A model generated the notes under the pieces. That model made no database searches, was not told the DNA's origin, and was given only the letters and a program-made list of their open reading frames with translations. The translations under genes were made by a program, and so were the position numbers. From contig CAJMDR010000141.1 of assembly GCA_905212215.1 (NCBI GenBank), forward strand, positions 1-6,048: a stretch of DNA of 6,048 bases. The letters are read 5' to 3'. Of the stretch, positions 1 through 6,048 are shown piece after piece. Positions within the stretch are counted from its first letter, which is position 1. Every line of letters begins with the position of its first letter. This DNA is from an uncultured Porphyromonadaceae bacterium. Its GTDB lineage: Bacteria > Bacteroidota > Bacteroidia > Bacteroidales > Muribaculaceae.

Positions 1-24
1 TACGTAGCCGACCTGCTGAAGTAA
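1..24 (+). CDS. rpsR: 30S ribosomal protein S18, C-terminal end only (partial)
   Basis: The first 24 bases read in frame as YVADLLK followed by TAA. This matches the usual end of Bacteroidales S18 proteins, which finish with a short hydrophobic stretch and a terminal lysine. S18 is a small-subunit protein that pairs with S6 on the platform of the ribosome. Only seven residues are visible, so the call depends mostly on position: rpsR normally lies directly before rplI in the rpsF-rpsR-rplI operon, and rplI starts 38 bases further on. The rest of the gene lies left of the window. The 38-base gap (25-62) has no visible promoter or terminator, which fits co-transcription with rplI. Confidence 0.8.
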   Translation, partial: YVADLLK

Positions 25-62
25 AGAAACATCCCGTAACCTCACCATACAGCAAATTCAAC

Positions 63-506
63 ATGAAGCTTATACTGAAAGAAAATGTGGCCAATCTGGG
101 CTACAAAGACGATATAGTAGAGGTAAAGGATGGCTACGGCCGCAACTACCTCATCCCCACCGGCAAAGCAGTCATCGCTTCTAAGAGCGCCGTAAAGCAG
201 CTTGAAGAGGATCAGAAACAGCGCGCCCACAAGATTGCACAGCAGCGCGCCGAGGCAGAAGAATTCTGCAAGTCTCTGGAAGGCCTGCACCTCACCATCG
301 GTGCAAAAGCCTCTGCCACAGGCACCATCTTCGGCAGCGTAACAGCAATACAGATTGCCGAGGCACTCGAGAAACTCGGCCACAATGTAGACCGCAAGAT
401 CATCACCATCAACACTCCCGTCAAGGAGCTTGGCTCTTTCACCGCTGTGGTGAAACCGCACAAGGAAGTTGAAGTAGAGATTGCTTTCGACGTAGTAGCC
501 GAATAA
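63..506 (+). CDS. rplI: 50S ribosomal protein L9
   Basis: L9 binds 23S rRNA near the base of the L1 stalk and helps keep the reading frame. The product has 147 residues, close to the usual length of about 148. The N-terminal RNA-binding domain (about 1-41) carries the L9 signature: G13, then V19, then DGYGRNYLIPTGKA at 23-36. A long charged connecting helix follows (about 41-74), rich in Q, K, E and A. The C-terminal domain (about 75-147) has the expected GTIFGSVT segment at 87-94 and the KELG turn at 121-124. The ATG at 63 is the natural start because the protein opens with MKLILKENVANLG, as in the family. No Shine-Dalgarno sequence is visible, as is common in Bacteroidota. The gene is last in the ribosomal operon and is followed by a hairpin terminator. 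Confidence 0.97.
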   Translation: MKLILKENVANLGYKDDIVEVKDGYGRNYLIPTGKAVIASKSAVKQLEEDQKQRAHKIAQQRAEAEEFCKSLEGLHLTIGAKASATGTIFGSVTAIQIAEALEKLGHNVDRKIITINTPVKELGSFTAVVKPHKEVEVEIAFDVVAE

Positions 507-525
507 TCACCCCATACACATCACC

Positions 526-572
526 ACAGGCGGAGCCGACGCAATAGCGCAAGGCTTCGCCTGTTACGTTTT
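526..572 (+). terminator. Rho-independent terminator after rplI
   Basis: A 12-base arm at 526-537 (acaggcggagcc) pairs with 553-564 (ggcttcgcctgt) along its full length, with one G-U wobble. The loop is 15 bases (538-552), and a T-rich stretch containing TTTT follows at 565-572. The hairpin begins 20 bases after the rplI stop, so it most likely ends the ribosomal operon and separates it from aroE. The rest of the 507-629 gap shows no convincing promoter or RNA gene. Confidence 0.75.
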
Positions 573-629
573 AACGGTCATCATCCATATTTCTCAAAAT
601 CACTAAACCCCTTGACGATAAAAAGCATC

Positions 630-1367
630 ATGAAAGAATTCGGACTAATAGGAAGGACTTTAGGCCATTCCTTCTCTGTAGCATATTTTACCAATAAGTT
701 CCAACAAGAGGGACTCCCTTATACATATTCCAATTTTGAATTGGAAGACATCTGCCAGTTGGATGAGTTGCTACGATTGCATCCGAATCTTTGCGGCTTC
801 AACGTCACTATTCCATATAAAGAGGCAATCCTCCCATATCTCTCACTGTTCACTCCTGAAGCAAAAGCAGCTAAGGCAGTCAACACGGTTAAGGTAAAGG
901 ATGGACGACTTTGGGGACATAACACCGACATTATCGGCTTCGGCGAAGCTTTAGACAGGCTATTAAATGGTAATTTACCGCTCAAAGCATTGATTCTCGG
1001 CACAGGAGGGGCGTCAAAGGCTGTTGAAGCAGCTTTGAAACAACGACATATCAGTTATGCGAAAGTTTCGAGGATAGCCGGCAAAGCAGACTTTACCTAT
1101 AACATCTTGACCGAGAGCATAGTAAAGGATCATAAATTACTCATTAACTGTACACCTTTAGGTACCAGCCCAAATATTGATGATAAACCGGATATACCAT
1201 ATACAGGCATTACAGAACGTCATTTCGCTTTTGACCTTGTATATAATCCTTCCATGACAACTTTTATGCGCAGCTGTGCGGAACATGGAGCAAAGATATG
1301 CAACGGCCTGAATATGCTGCACCTACAGGCGGAAGCTGCCTGGGAATGGTGGAACAACGAAAGATAA
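630..1367 (+). CDS. aroE: Shikimate dehydrogenase (NADP-dependent)
   Basis: AroE reduces 3-dehydroshikimate to shikimate in the cytoplasm, the fourth step of the shikimate pathway to chorismate and aromatic amino acids. The 245-residue product is slightly short but typical of Bacteroidales. Shikimate-binding serines lie in GHSFS (12-16). The catalytic lysine is K64 in NVTIPYKE, and its partner aspartate is D100 in HNTDIIGFG. The Rossmann loop is GTGGASK (124-130), followed by NCTPLGT (173-179), DLVYNP (202-207) and NGLNML with Q233 near the end. I chose the ATG at 630 because MKEFGLIG matches the family's beginning; an in-frame TTG at 612 would add six residues and is less likely. The gene starts 123 bases after rplI, beyond a terminator, so it should have its own promoter, though none is clear. 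comEC follows after 12 bases. Confidence 0.95.
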   Translation: MKEFGLIGRTLGHSFSVAYFTNKFQQEGLPYTYSNFELEDICQLDELLRLHPNLCGFNVTIPYKEAILPYLSLFTPEAKAAKAVNTVKVKDGRLWGHNTDIIGFGEALDRLLNGNLPLKALILGTGGASKAVEAALKQRHISYAKVSRIAGKADFTYNILTESIVKDHKLLINCTPLGTSPNIDDKPDIPYTGITERHFAFDLVYNPSMTTFMRSCAEHGAKICNGLNMLHLQAEAAWEWWNNER

Positions 1368-1379
1368 AGAATCATCCTC

Positions 1380-3350
1380 ATGACGATTATGGAAGACCTT
1401 TTCAGACTCAATCCATTTTTGCTGTTGCTGTGCGGACTCCTCGGCGGCATAGGTCTTTCGTATATCGGTGCGCCATGGTGGATGGCGGCTTTACTGTTTC
1501 TTGCCGCATCCTGCCTGTATCTGTGGCTGAGCATCCTTTCCGGCAGCGTGGAAGGAAGTATTAAAAGCGCACCATGGCATTATGCCTGGTTTTTCATAGG
1601 CGCCATAGCCCTTGGCATTTTTACAATGAATTTTCACACTCCTTTCGATTACGAAAAAGAATCGGACAGACTACCGCCTCTCGCCAAGGCCATGGTGAAG
1701 GAAGCCTCACAAGGCACTGTTAATGCCAGAATGACACTGGAAATAACCGACTTTCTCGACACCAAGGGGAACAGCATCATCAAACCGCGCAACCTGCTTG
1801 TATCGGCATACGGAGAGGAATACTTTCATCCCGGCACAACAATTGTATTCCTGCATGATTTACAACCGGCAGATGCCGAGGATGGCAATGACCAGAATTC
1901 ATCCTATTCTGCTTATCTGAAATCACAAGGAATCTATTATACTCAATACCTGCCGGCACATCAGGCCTTCATGACCGATTACAAAAAGGGTCTTAAAGAA
2001 TTTGCCTACGGACTACGCGAAAAGCTTTTGATAAAATTAGAGAAAAGCAACCTTGAAAAATCCGCTACAGCCTTTGTGTGTGCCTTAATGCTTGGAGACC
2101 GAAACAGCATATCACCCGAAGAGATGCAGAGTTTCCGACTGTCAGGTCTTAGCCATCTGCTGGCATTGAGCGGGCTGCATGTGGGCATACTTGCCATGAT
2201 TCTTTCCTGGTTGCTGTTACCATTATCAGCTTTCGGACAACAACGGCTAAGATGGATGATAGTAATAGTATTATTGTGGTGCTATGCACTGCTCACAGGG
2301 CTATCCGTATCGGCTGTACGAGCTTGTGTCATGGTGACATTCTGCCTCGGCGCACTCGCATTGGAACGGAAAAACTCGTCGATTAACGCGCTAATGGCCG
2401 CAGCGTTCTTTATCCTGCTATTCGATCCATTACAACTTACTTCGCCGGGATTCCAGCTCAGCTTCGTAGCAGCCGGACTATTGATACTGACCGCCGATGT
2501 CAATCCTATCGAGCGCCACAAACATCCATGGACCTATAAGATAATACAGGCACTGACGGTATCCGTCATAGCCATGGCAGGAACCGCTGCATTAGCCGCC
2601 TATCACTTCCACACACTTCCATTGGCCTCGCTATTGCCAAACCTGTTATGCACCACTCTGATGCCTCTTTATCTTTCCGTGGCGATTCTTTACATGTTCC
2701 TTCTCTGCATTGGTTCTGACCTGCTGTTTCTCCGCCATATTCTGGAGAATGGTCAAGAATGGCTTAGCGAATTATCGGAAGCTACTGCCACTATGCCTGG
2801 AACTCTTCAAGGTATCTGGATTGACGGTATAGTTCCCATACTTGTCATCGCCGGAACGGTGAGCTTGCTTCTATGGTTCGGCAAGCGCAATAAATGGCTG
2901 TTTGCGGGTTCTCTCACGGCTTTTTCCTTCGCTGTGGCAGTGATTATCATAAAGCCTGTAGAAAGCCCGTCAGATGGCTTTATTATACAACAGAGAGCCT
3001 ACACAGACTGTCTGAGGGTATATGACAAAGGCATAGCTGAGATGAAGGAGATAAAAGCGGGTACGGAAGGGTTGTGGATCATCAACGGCGTGAAGACAGG
3101 ACATAGTTCCGGAGATGCTTCAAGACTAAAGAATTGTGCCTATCTGCTGATTTGCAAAGGCTTCAACGGAGATTTAGAGCATTTGAAACAGCGAAATCCT
3201 GACATGACGATAGTGCTCATGCCTTCGCTCAACGGTTATGAACGAGAACGTAAGGCGCAGGAATGTGCAGAACTCGGCATAAAATGCCATGACATTCGCA
3301 CCGATGGGCCGTTAAGGGTGCTTAAGCAGCAGGAAAAGGAGGGAGTTTAA
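1380..3350 (+). CDS. comEC: ComEC/Rec2-family DNA-uptake membrane protein with a degenerate C-terminal domain
   Basis: ComEC forms the inner-membrane channel that carries single-stranded DNA into the cytoplasm during natural transformation. The product has 656 residues. Two or three membrane helices (about 12-50 and 67-84) precede a soluble OB-fold-like region (about 88-200, DUF4131 type). The Competence domain follows (about 228-500), with the hallmarks LMLGDRNSI (236-244), FRLSGLSHLLALSGLHVGI (252-270), GLSVSAVRACVM (307-318) and DPLQLTSPGFQLSF (349-362), plus many helices. The C-terminal part (about 530-656) resembles the ComEC metallo-beta-lactamase domain in outline but has no HxHxDH motif, so nuclease activity is doubtful. 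ATG at 1380 is used; ATG at 1389 is an alternative. The 12-base gap from aroE suggests co-transcription. Competence in this organism is not shown by this gene alone. Confidence 0.92.
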   Translation: MTIMEDLFRLNPFLLLLCGLLGGIGLSYIGAPWWMAALLFLAASCLYLWLSILSGSVEGSIKSAPWHYAWFFIGAIALGIFTMNFHTPFDYEKESDRLPPLAKAMVKEASQGTVNARMTLEITDFLDTKGNSIIKPRNLLVSAYGEEYFHPGTTIVFLHDLQPADAEDGNDQNSSYSAYLKSQGIYYTQYLPAHQAFMTDYKKGLKEFAYGLREKLLIKLEKSNLEKSATAFVCALMLGDRNSISPEEMQSFRLSGLSHLLALSGLHVGILAMILSWLLLPLSAFGQQRLRWMIVIVLLWCYALLTGLSVSAVRACVMVTFCLGALALERKNSSINALMAAAFFILLFDPLQLTSPGFQLSFVAAGLLILTADVNPIERHKHPWTYKIIQALTVSVIAMAGTAALAAYHFHTLPLASLLPNLLCTTLMPLYLSVAILYMFLLCIGSDLLFLRHILENGQEWLSELSEATATMPGTLQGIWIDGIVPILVIAGTVSLLLWFGKRNKWLFAGSLTAFSFAVAVIIIKPVESPSDGFIIQQRAYTDCLRVYDKGIAEMKEIKAGTEGLWIINGVKTGHSSGDASRLKNCAYLLICKGFNGDLEHLKQRNPDMTIVLMPSLNGYERERKAQECAELGIKCHDIRTDGPLRVLKQQEKEGV

Positions 3351-3377
3351 GGAGGTTAAGGTGATTAAGGAGTTTAA
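3342..3377. repeat. Four tandem 9-bp imperfect repeats at the comEC 3' end
   Basis: Four 9-base units lie head to tail: ggagtttaa (3342-3350), ggaggttaa (3351-3359), ggtgattaa (3360-3368) and ggagtttaa (3369-3377). The first and last are identical, and the inner two differ from them by one and two bases. The first unit contains the comEC stop codon, and every unit ends in TAA in the same frame, so the array also provides back-to-back stops. It fills most of the gap between two convergent genes. Its function is unknown. It may be a slipped-strand product, or a copy of a repeat spread around the genome. Confidence 0.8.
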
Positions 3378-3404
3378 TGGTGCTGTACGGTCTTAACCCT
3401 CTTT
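3349..3404. terminator. Possible hairpin between the convergent comEC and lipoprotein operons
   Basis: GGTTAAG at 3354-3360 is matched by CTTAACC at 3392-3398. The stem can extend outward by about five weaker pairs (3349-3353 with 3400-3404) if C3399 bulges out. The plus-strand 3' side ends in CTTTT. The loop is long (31 bases) and the stem AT-rich, so this is a weak terminator candidate. Its position between the two converging stop codons is what supports the idea. Confidence 0.3.
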
Positions 3405-4246
3405 TAGAGTCCTGGAGCGGAGGCAACACGAGTTGAGTCAGTTGTTGGCTTTGTCGGCCTGACAGGACGTTTTGGCTCAGGATATTTCAGATGAATCTGA
3501 TTACTGCGTGCGGCATAATCAACCGTTGCTGCTGACTGTTGGGTCAATGCAAGGGAATCGAGGAATACGCGGCGTGTAGGCGGAGTGGTAAACCGCACGT
3601 AGCCTATGATGCGTTTCGGCTTTCTGTCCCTTTCCAGATTGAGGACCAATTGCTGAGAACTGCCGCCGCCCAAAGTCATTCTGGTATATACCATTTCCAT
3701 ATTTGTATATTCAGCGCCAATGAAAGCCACAGCATTGCCAAATATCCCGTTGGTGCGCAGTTTCCAGACCAAAGCCTTGCCCAACTTAATTTTAGAGCCG
3801 GGCACTGAAAAAGAGAAACCTTGATTGAGGTCTTTGTCGCTGAAAGAAAGCATGGATGGCAGAGGCCACAGGTTATCCTTGTCCTCACCCGACATACCGG
3901 ACCGCTTGTTCAAGGCTGTCTGCCGTTCTGAGAGTCGTTCTTCAACCTTCTTGTACAGCTTTGAATAGTCGTCCATGTGATGCCCGTACCACACCAAAGT
4001 AGAATCGAACTGAGCCTCGGTGACGCCATTCTTGCGCATAATGCTCTGCCGGAGAATTTTCCTTGCCGAATCATTCCCGAAATCAGTATTCTCCGACATA
4101 TTGCGTAAAGCAAGCTGGTCGGCGATAGAGAGGTCTGCCAGAACATCTGCCATCTTACCCTCGCTGAGCACATTATCAGGTCGTCTGCTGCAAGCGGCGA
4201 TGCACAGGCAACAAAGCACTACAGGTAACCAGAATAATTTTTTCAT
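3404..4246 (-). CDS. DUF4296 domain lipoprotein, function unknown
   Basis: The 280-residue product begins with a lipoprotein signal peptide: KK, a hydrophobic core, and the lipobox IAAC ending at C19. It should be cleaved by LspA and anchored by lipid at C19. Residues about 24-110 match the DUF4296 pattern, a helical domain with VLSEGKMADVLADLSIADQLAL, then DSARKILRQSIMRKNGVTEAQFD, a tryptophan-tyrosine pair at W86-Y87 and a charged helix to about 110. The remainder (about 125-235) looks beta-rich, and the tail (about 255-280) is rich in proline and threonine. After C19 comes SRRPD, without the acidic run often seen in surface-exported Bacteroidota lipoproteins, so it may face the periplasm. 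No enzyme motif is visible. Its ATG overlaps the lspA stop as ATGA, suggesting translational coupling. It is the last gene of the operon. Confidence 0.85.
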   Translation of the reverse strand: MKKLFWLPVVLCCLCIAACSRRPDNVLSEGKMADVLADLSIADQLALRNMSENTDFGNDSARKILRQSIMRKNGVTEAQFDSTLVWYGHHMDDYSKLYKKVEERLSERQTALNKRSGMSGEDKDNLWPLPSMLSFSDKDLNQGFSFSVPGSKIKLGKALVWKLRTNGIFGNAVAFIGAEYTNMEMVYTRMTLGGGSSQQLVLNLERDRKPKRIIGYVRFTTPPTRRVFLDSLALTQQSAATVDYAARSNQIHLKYPEPKRPVRPTKPTTDSTRVASAPGL

Positions 4247-4965
4247 TTTCTGTCCGGATCTGTTCCTGATATCATGTCAGCCTTGCGTTGGCGATATGCC
4301 TTCGTTCCCGAAATAAATCCTGCCAAAATCACCATCATCTCCGAGAAATCCCTGGAGTAGAAGAAAATCAGCAACATAACACCGATGCAGATTGAGGAGT
4401 CTGCAAGGTTGAAGATATACTGGAAGAACTCAAATTCCTGACCGCCCACCACAGGGAACCAGTCGGGCCATATCCATGAGAAGAAGGGGAAATAGAGCAT
4501 ATCCACCACCCGGCCTTCAAACCATCCGGCATAACCACCCATAGGAGGGAAAAGCGTAGCATGCTCCGGGGGCATGGGATTTGAAAAAATCTGACCGTAG
4601 AAGACGCAGTCAAAAATATTCCCTGCGGCACCGGCGGTAATCAGAGCCAATGCCACTATGAAACCTGTGCGCAGCTTAGCGGAATCACGCAGTTTCCACA
4701 AAGCCCACACAAGCACCGCAACGGCCATTATGCGCAACATTGTCAAGCCAACTTTACTCCACAGCTCCACACCGAAAGCCATACCGTTGTTCTCGATGAA
4801 CTTAAGGTGGAACCAGGGGAAAATCTCATAGTCCTCGCCCATAAAGAACGAAGTCTTTACCCAGAATTTAAGAATCTGGTCGGCAATAATCACCGCAAGG
4901 ACTATGAGCAAAGCCCATAGTCCGCGGTGAGGTATGATTTTTCTTTCTGTTTCAGCGTTACCCAC
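4243..4965 (-). CDS. lspA: Lipoprotein signal peptidase (signal peptidase II), long Bacteroidales type
   Basis: LspA is an inner-membrane aspartic protease that removes the signal peptide of prolipoproteins after diacylglyceryl attachment to the lipobox cysteine. The product has 240 residues against about 160 in E. coli. Helix 1 (about 15-33) holds IADQILK. ENNGMAFG (58-65) is the conserved N-G-AF motif. The catalytic aspartates are D155 in GRVVDML and D189 in FNLADSSI. The extra length lies mainly in loops at about 125-150 and 160-182 and in the C-terminal tail. GNIFDC (115-120) has C120 where many LspA proteins have arginine. The start is GTG at 4965; an in-frame TAA sits directly before it (4968-4966), and no better start is seen until well inside helix 1. 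It lies 22 bases after the DksA-like gene and overlaps the next gene by four bases. Confidence 0.95.
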   Translation of the reverse strand: MGNAETERKIIPHRGLWALLIVLAVIIADQILKFWVKTSFFMGEDYEIFPWFHLKFIENNGMAFGVELWSKVGLTMLRIMAVAVLVWALWKLRDSAKLRTGFIVALALITAGAAGNIFDCVFYGQIFSNPMPPEHATLFPPMGGYAGWFEGRVVDMLYFPFFSWIWPDWFPVVGGQEFEFFQYIFNLADSSICIGVMLLIFFYSRDFSEMMVILAGFISGTKAYRQRKADMISGTDPDRK

Positions 4966-4987
4966 TTACAGTAAGCAGTTTCTATTT

Positions 4988-5368
4988 CTATTTATTCTTG
5001 GCTTCGATAGAAAGCGTTGCATGAGGCACCGCACGGAGTCTGTCCTTAGGAATCAACTCTCCTGTCACACGGCAGATACCGTAAGTCTTGTTATCGATTC
5101 GTGTCAGGGCGCCACGCAGTTTCTCAATGAACTGTTGCTGACGTGTCATGAGGCGCTGAATCTCGGCGCGCTGCATCTGTGAGCTGCTTTCATCGAAAAT
5201 ATCGTTGAACTGACGGGTAGTGTCGTTGCTGTCATGAGTCTTGTCGCCCTGAAGCTGTTCCCGCATTGCCTCATACTCTGCGGTAGCCTTGGCGATTTTC
5301 TCATTGATAAGAATGCGAAATTCCTCCAGTTCCTCGTCGCTGTAACGCTTGGGGTTGTCGGTATTCAT
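4988..5368 (-). CDS. DksA/TraR-family transcription regulator with degenerate zinc finger
   Basis: Proteins of this family insert a coiled coil into the RNA polymerase secondary channel and, with ppGpp in E. coli, retune transcription, including rRNA promoters. The 126-residue product has a helical N-terminal part (about 10-95) that can form the coiled-coil hairpin. D46 and D49 lie near its predicted tip in a DxxDxT pattern, similar to the DxxDxA of E. coli DksA. The C-terminal block YGICRVTGELIPKDRLRAVPHATLSIE (97-122) clearly matches the family, but only C99 of the four zinc cysteines remains; the others are T102, S120 and A123. I recall this loss as common in Bacteroidales relatives, so it probably does not mean the gene is broken. 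It starts 25 bases after the ileS stop, with an AT-rich leader and no Shine-Dalgarno sequence. The target in this organism cannot be read from sequence. Confidence 0.9.
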   Translation of the reverse strand: MNTDNPKRYSDEELEEFRILINEKIAKATAEYEAMREQLQGDKTHDSNDTTRQFNDIFDESSSQMQRAEIQRLMTRQQQFIEKLRGALTRIDNKTYGICRVTGELIPKDRLRAVPHATLSIEAKNK

Positions 5369-5393
5369 ATTTAATCTTGATTCTTTGTCATTT

Positions 5394-6048
5394 TCATGCT
5401 TTCTCCACCAGCGCTTTCACCTCAATGCCGTCTATGTCGAGGTCCACGGCTTCTGTGCCGGGGTCATCTGCCAGGACAAGAATATCGGCAAGCACCTGGG
5501 TGGAAATATAGTCTGCAAAGGCTTCCAGCGCTTTCTCCGTTTCCGGAGTGCGTGTGAGAGTTATCTTTACTCTGTCGGTGATTTCCAGACCGAGAGCCTT
5601 GCGCTGATTCTGTATACGGTTAACCAGTTCGCGTGCGGTGCCTTCGGCAATCAGTTCCGGAGTAAGAGTTATGTCGAGCGCCACGGTAACGTTGCCTTCA
5701 TTTGCCACTAGCCATCCCGGCACATCCTCGGGGATAATCTCCACATCCTCAAGAGTGATTACAGGAGCGTCGGGAAGAGCGGTGAATGTGAACGAGCCTT
5801 CCTGTTCGAGAGCTGCTATCTCTTCCTGAGTCATGGAGGTGATAGCGTTGCCAAGCATCTTCATAATCTTTCCGAAACGCGGCCCAAGTTTCTTGAAGTC
5901 GGCCTTTACTCTCTTCACCAGCTCGCTGCGTCCCGGCGGTGTGATGCGTATCTCTTTCACGTTAACTTCGGTTGCCACGAGATCTTTAATTGCCTCCACT
6001 GCCTTCATCTGGTCCTCGTCCACGGCCGGAATCATGAGCGTACCGAGC
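5394..6048 (-). CDS. ileS: Isoleucyl-tRNA synthetase, C-terminal part (cut by window edge)
   Basis: IleRS charges tRNA-Ile with isoleucine in the cytoplasm. Only the last 217 residues are visible. The frame is open to the right edge, where LGTL precedes MIPAVDEDQ, so the ATG at 6035 is an internal methionine and not a start. The Rossmann catalytic core, the HIGH and KMSKS motifs and the editing domain lie outside the window. What is seen is the tail beyond the anticodon-binding helices: NVKEIRI, a segment at about 5800-5900 with GPRFGKIMKML, then PGWLVANEGNVTVALD and LTPELIAEGTARELVNRIQNQRK, ending in a hydrophobic region. This ending resembles the eukaryote-like (IleS2) class and lacks the cysteine zinc motif that closes E. 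coli-type IleRS. It heads the visible operon with the DksA-like gene, lspA and the lipoprotein gene. Confidence 0.95.
   Translation of the reverse strand, partial: LGTLMIPAVDEDQMKAVEAIKDLVATEVNVKEIRITPPGRSELVKRVKADFKKLGPRFGKIMKMLGNAITSMTQEEIAALEQEGSFTFTALPDAPVITLEDVEIIPEDVPGWLVANEGNVTVALDITLTPELIAEGTARELVNRIQNQRKALGLEITDRVKITLTRTPETEKALEAFADYISTQVLADILVLADDPGTEAVDLDIDGIEVKALVEKA

Noticed and set aside
42..461. A 139-codon open frame on the minus strand across rplI.
   Set aside because: It lies wholly antisense to a well-recognised ribosomal protein gene, its product is cysteine-rich without a known motif, and such mirror frames are common opposite strongly biased genes.
612..629. TTG at 612 as the aroE start.
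   Set aside because: The ATG at 630 gives the MKEFGLIG opening expected for AroE; the six extra residues match nothing in the family.
573..629. A Bacteroidota-type promoter (TAnnTTTG at -7) before aroE.
   Set aside because: The AT-rich stretch around 590-600 contains catatttctc, but no good match to TAnnTTTG with a properly spaced upstream element was found.
1298..1564. An 88-codon plus-strand frame bridging aroE and comEC.
   Set aside because: It overlaps both real genes in another frame, and its arginine- and histidine-rich translation looks like frame-shifted coding sequence.
3539..3808. An 89-codon plus-strand frame inside the DUF4296 gene.
   Set aside because: It lies antisense to a lipoprotein gene with a clear signal peptide and domain, and no motif in it suggests coding.
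4965..4975. An 11-base palindrome (cttacagtaag) touching the lspA start, possibly an operator.
   Set aside because: Five base pairs around one central base is too short to support a binding site, and it lies inside an operon where no promoter is expected.
5349..5711. A 120-codon plus-strand frame across the ileS-DksA junction.
   Set aside because: It is antisense to two recognised genes and its translation shows no domain or signal that would support a real protein.

Overview
The window reads as an ordinary chromosomal housekeeping segment from a member of the Bacteroidota, most likely order Bacteroidales. The pointers are a gene run ileS - DksA/TraR-like gene - lspA - DUF4296 lipoprotein, a long LspA with extra loops, a DksA-like protein that has lost most of its zinc cysteines, a ComEC without an intact metallo-beta-lactamase domain, and no clear Shine-Dalgarno sequence before the start codons. 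The ending of S18 (YVADLLK) would suit a Muribaculaceae-like lineage, but this is weak evidence. All placements come from motif recognition; no database was searched.

Plus strand, left half: the last seven codons of rpsR (ribosomal protein S18), then complete rplI (L9), closed by a strong GC-rich hairpin. This is the tail of the common rpsF-rpsR-rplI ribosomal operon. After it come aroE (shikimate dehydrogenase) and, 12 bases downstream, comEC (a DNA-uptake channel-like membrane protein). These two are probably co-transcribed. A run of four 9-bp tandem units starts at the comEC stop codon.

Minus strand, right half, read from the right edge leftwards: the 3' part of ileS (isoleucyl-tRNA synthetase, cut by the window edge), a DksA/TraR-type regulator, lspA (lipoprotein signal peptidase) and a DUF4296 lipoprotein. 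Gaps are 25 and 22 bases, and the last pair shares an ATGA overlap, so this looks like one operon. The lipoprotein is itself a predicted substrate of the LspA encoded just before it. The two operons converge between about 3350 and 3404.

The longest gene-free stretch is 123 bases (507-629). I saw no tRNA, rRNA, CRISPR array, insertion sequence, phage gene or defence gene. I did not find a previously undescribed system. The points most worth checking are the degenerate nuclease-like tail of ComEC, the cysteine-poor DksA-like protein, the 9-bp repeat at the convergent junction, and the lspA-lipoprotein coupling.
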